Below are positions 10,821 to 11,263 of a stretch of DNA of 11,263 nt, piece after piece. The DNA is from Acidimicrobiaceae bacterium (GTDB lineage: Bacteria; Actinomycetota; Acidimicrobiia; Acidimicrobiales; Ilumatobacteraceae). The translations under genes were made by a program, and so were the position numbers. The notes beneath the pieces are model-generated. The model saw only the letters and a program-made list of their open reading frames with translations. It ran no database searches and was not told the origin of the DNA. Each line of letters starts with the position of its first letter. The stretch's first letter is position 1. Where the stretch lies: NCBI GenBank assembly GCA_003154135.1, contig PMCN01000183.1, positions 6,999-18,261 on the forward strand, read 5' to 3'.

Positions 10821-11263
10821 TCAGCTCTCGTCGACGATCTCGGCGTCGATGATGTCGTCGTCGCCCGACGACCCACCGCCCGACGATGCGCCACCGGTCT
10901 GGCCGGAGGCCGAGGTGCCGGCGGCGTTGTCCTGCGCGGCCTTCTCGTAGAGCTGCTGGCTGAACGCCTGGCTGGCGGCCATCAGCTTCTCGTGAGCCGA
11001 CTTGATGGCCTCCATGTCGTTGCCGTTGAGCGCGGTCTTCAGCTCGGCGAGGGGGCCGTCGACGGTGGCCTTCTGTGCGGCGTCGACCTTGTCGGCGTTG
11101 TCGCGCAGCACCTTCTCCATCTGGTACACGAGGGAGTCGGCGTTGTTGCGGGTCTCTGCCTCGTCACGCCGCTTGCGGTCGTCCTCGGCATGCGCCTCGG
11201 CGTCCTTCACCATCTTGTCGATCTCGGCCTCGGACAATCCCGAGTTGGCCTTGATCGTGATCT
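10821..11263 (-). CDS. dnaK: Chaperone protein DnaK (Hsp70), C-terminal part only
   Basis: Only the last 146 codons are in the window; the gene starts beyond position 11263. The visible part begins ITIKANSGLSEAEIDKMVKDAEAHAEDD, the conserved end of the substrate-binding beta domain and start of the alpha-helical lid. The lid continues through LVYQMEKVLRDNADKV and ends in a disordered Gly/Ser-rich tail closing with the acidic DDDIIDAEIVDES typical of bacterial DnaK. The ATPase and peptide-binding domains are not visible. DnaK binds exposed hydrophobic segments in an ATP cycle driven by DnaJ and GrpE, and in actinobacteria is also reported to be HspR's co-repressor. It is the first visible gene of the leftward heat-shock operon, 10 nt before grpE. 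Reading continues without interruption to the window edge, so the truncation is only by the window. Confidence 0.97.
   Translation of the reverse strand, partial: ITIKANSGLSEAEIDKMVKDAEAHAEDDRKRRDEAETRNNADSLVYQMEKVLRDNADKVDAAQKATVDGPLAELKTALNGNDMEAIKSAHEKLMAASQAFSQQLYEKAAQDNAAGTSASGQTGGASSGGGSSGDDDIIDAEIVDES

Noticed and set aside
9191..10852. A 553-codon open frame on the + strand opposite dnaJ and grpE
   Set aside because: It is antisense to well-recognised dnaJ and grpE. Its product is compositionally biased without domains, as expected from high-GC codon bias.

Overview
The window is very GC-rich DNA with the usual signs of an actinobacterium: a dnaK-grpE-dnaJ-hspR heat-shock operon ending in the MerR-type repressor HspR, an F420/flavin-type PPOX oxidoreductase, a SNF2 ATPase paired with a SWIM zinc-finger protein, and TAnnnT boxes placed 6 nt before start codons as in leaderless actinobacterial transcripts. 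My best guess is an environmental actinobacterium, perhaps Acidimicrobiia. That placement is an inference from gene content, and no rRNA or marker phylogeny is available here.

Layout. Bases 1-27 hold nothing I can identify. 28-774 (-) is a Tat-exported DUF2271 protein. A 199-bp divergent control region (775-973) carries small repeats and a dyad. 974-1828 and 1825-3774 (+) are two translationally coupled, membrane-anchored extracellular proteins of unknown function with low-complexity linkers and paired cysteines. After a hairpin (3808-3826) and a short repeat-bearing gap come a VOC/glyoxalase-fold protein (3909-4385), a large SNF2-family ATPase (4430-7396) and a SWIM zinc-finger protein (7393-8106) overlapping it by ATGA. 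The SWIM gene converges on the PPOX oxidoreductase (8103-8525, -), and both genes stop in the same CTAG. A 149-bp spacer with four 19-bp tandem repeats and two CGAGT-N4-ACTCG dyads separates PPOX from the heat-shock operon, which runs leftward: dnaK (partial, 10821-11263), grpE (10232-10810), dnaJ (9065-10186) and hspR (8675-9061).

How they work together. DnaK, GrpE and DnaJ form the Hsp70 refolding cycle, and HspR is its feedback repressor; its operator is expected upstream of dnaK, outside the window. The SNF2 and SWIM proteins probably act together on nucleic acid. The three exported proteins at the left share an architecture of membrane anchor, Ser/Thr/Pro-rich linker and beta-type domain, and may form a cell-surface module. 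No RNA gene, insertion sequence, CRISPR array or phage element is visible. The least explained parts are the surface-protein pair and the repeat-rich spacer beside hspR; neither amounts to a demonstrated new system.
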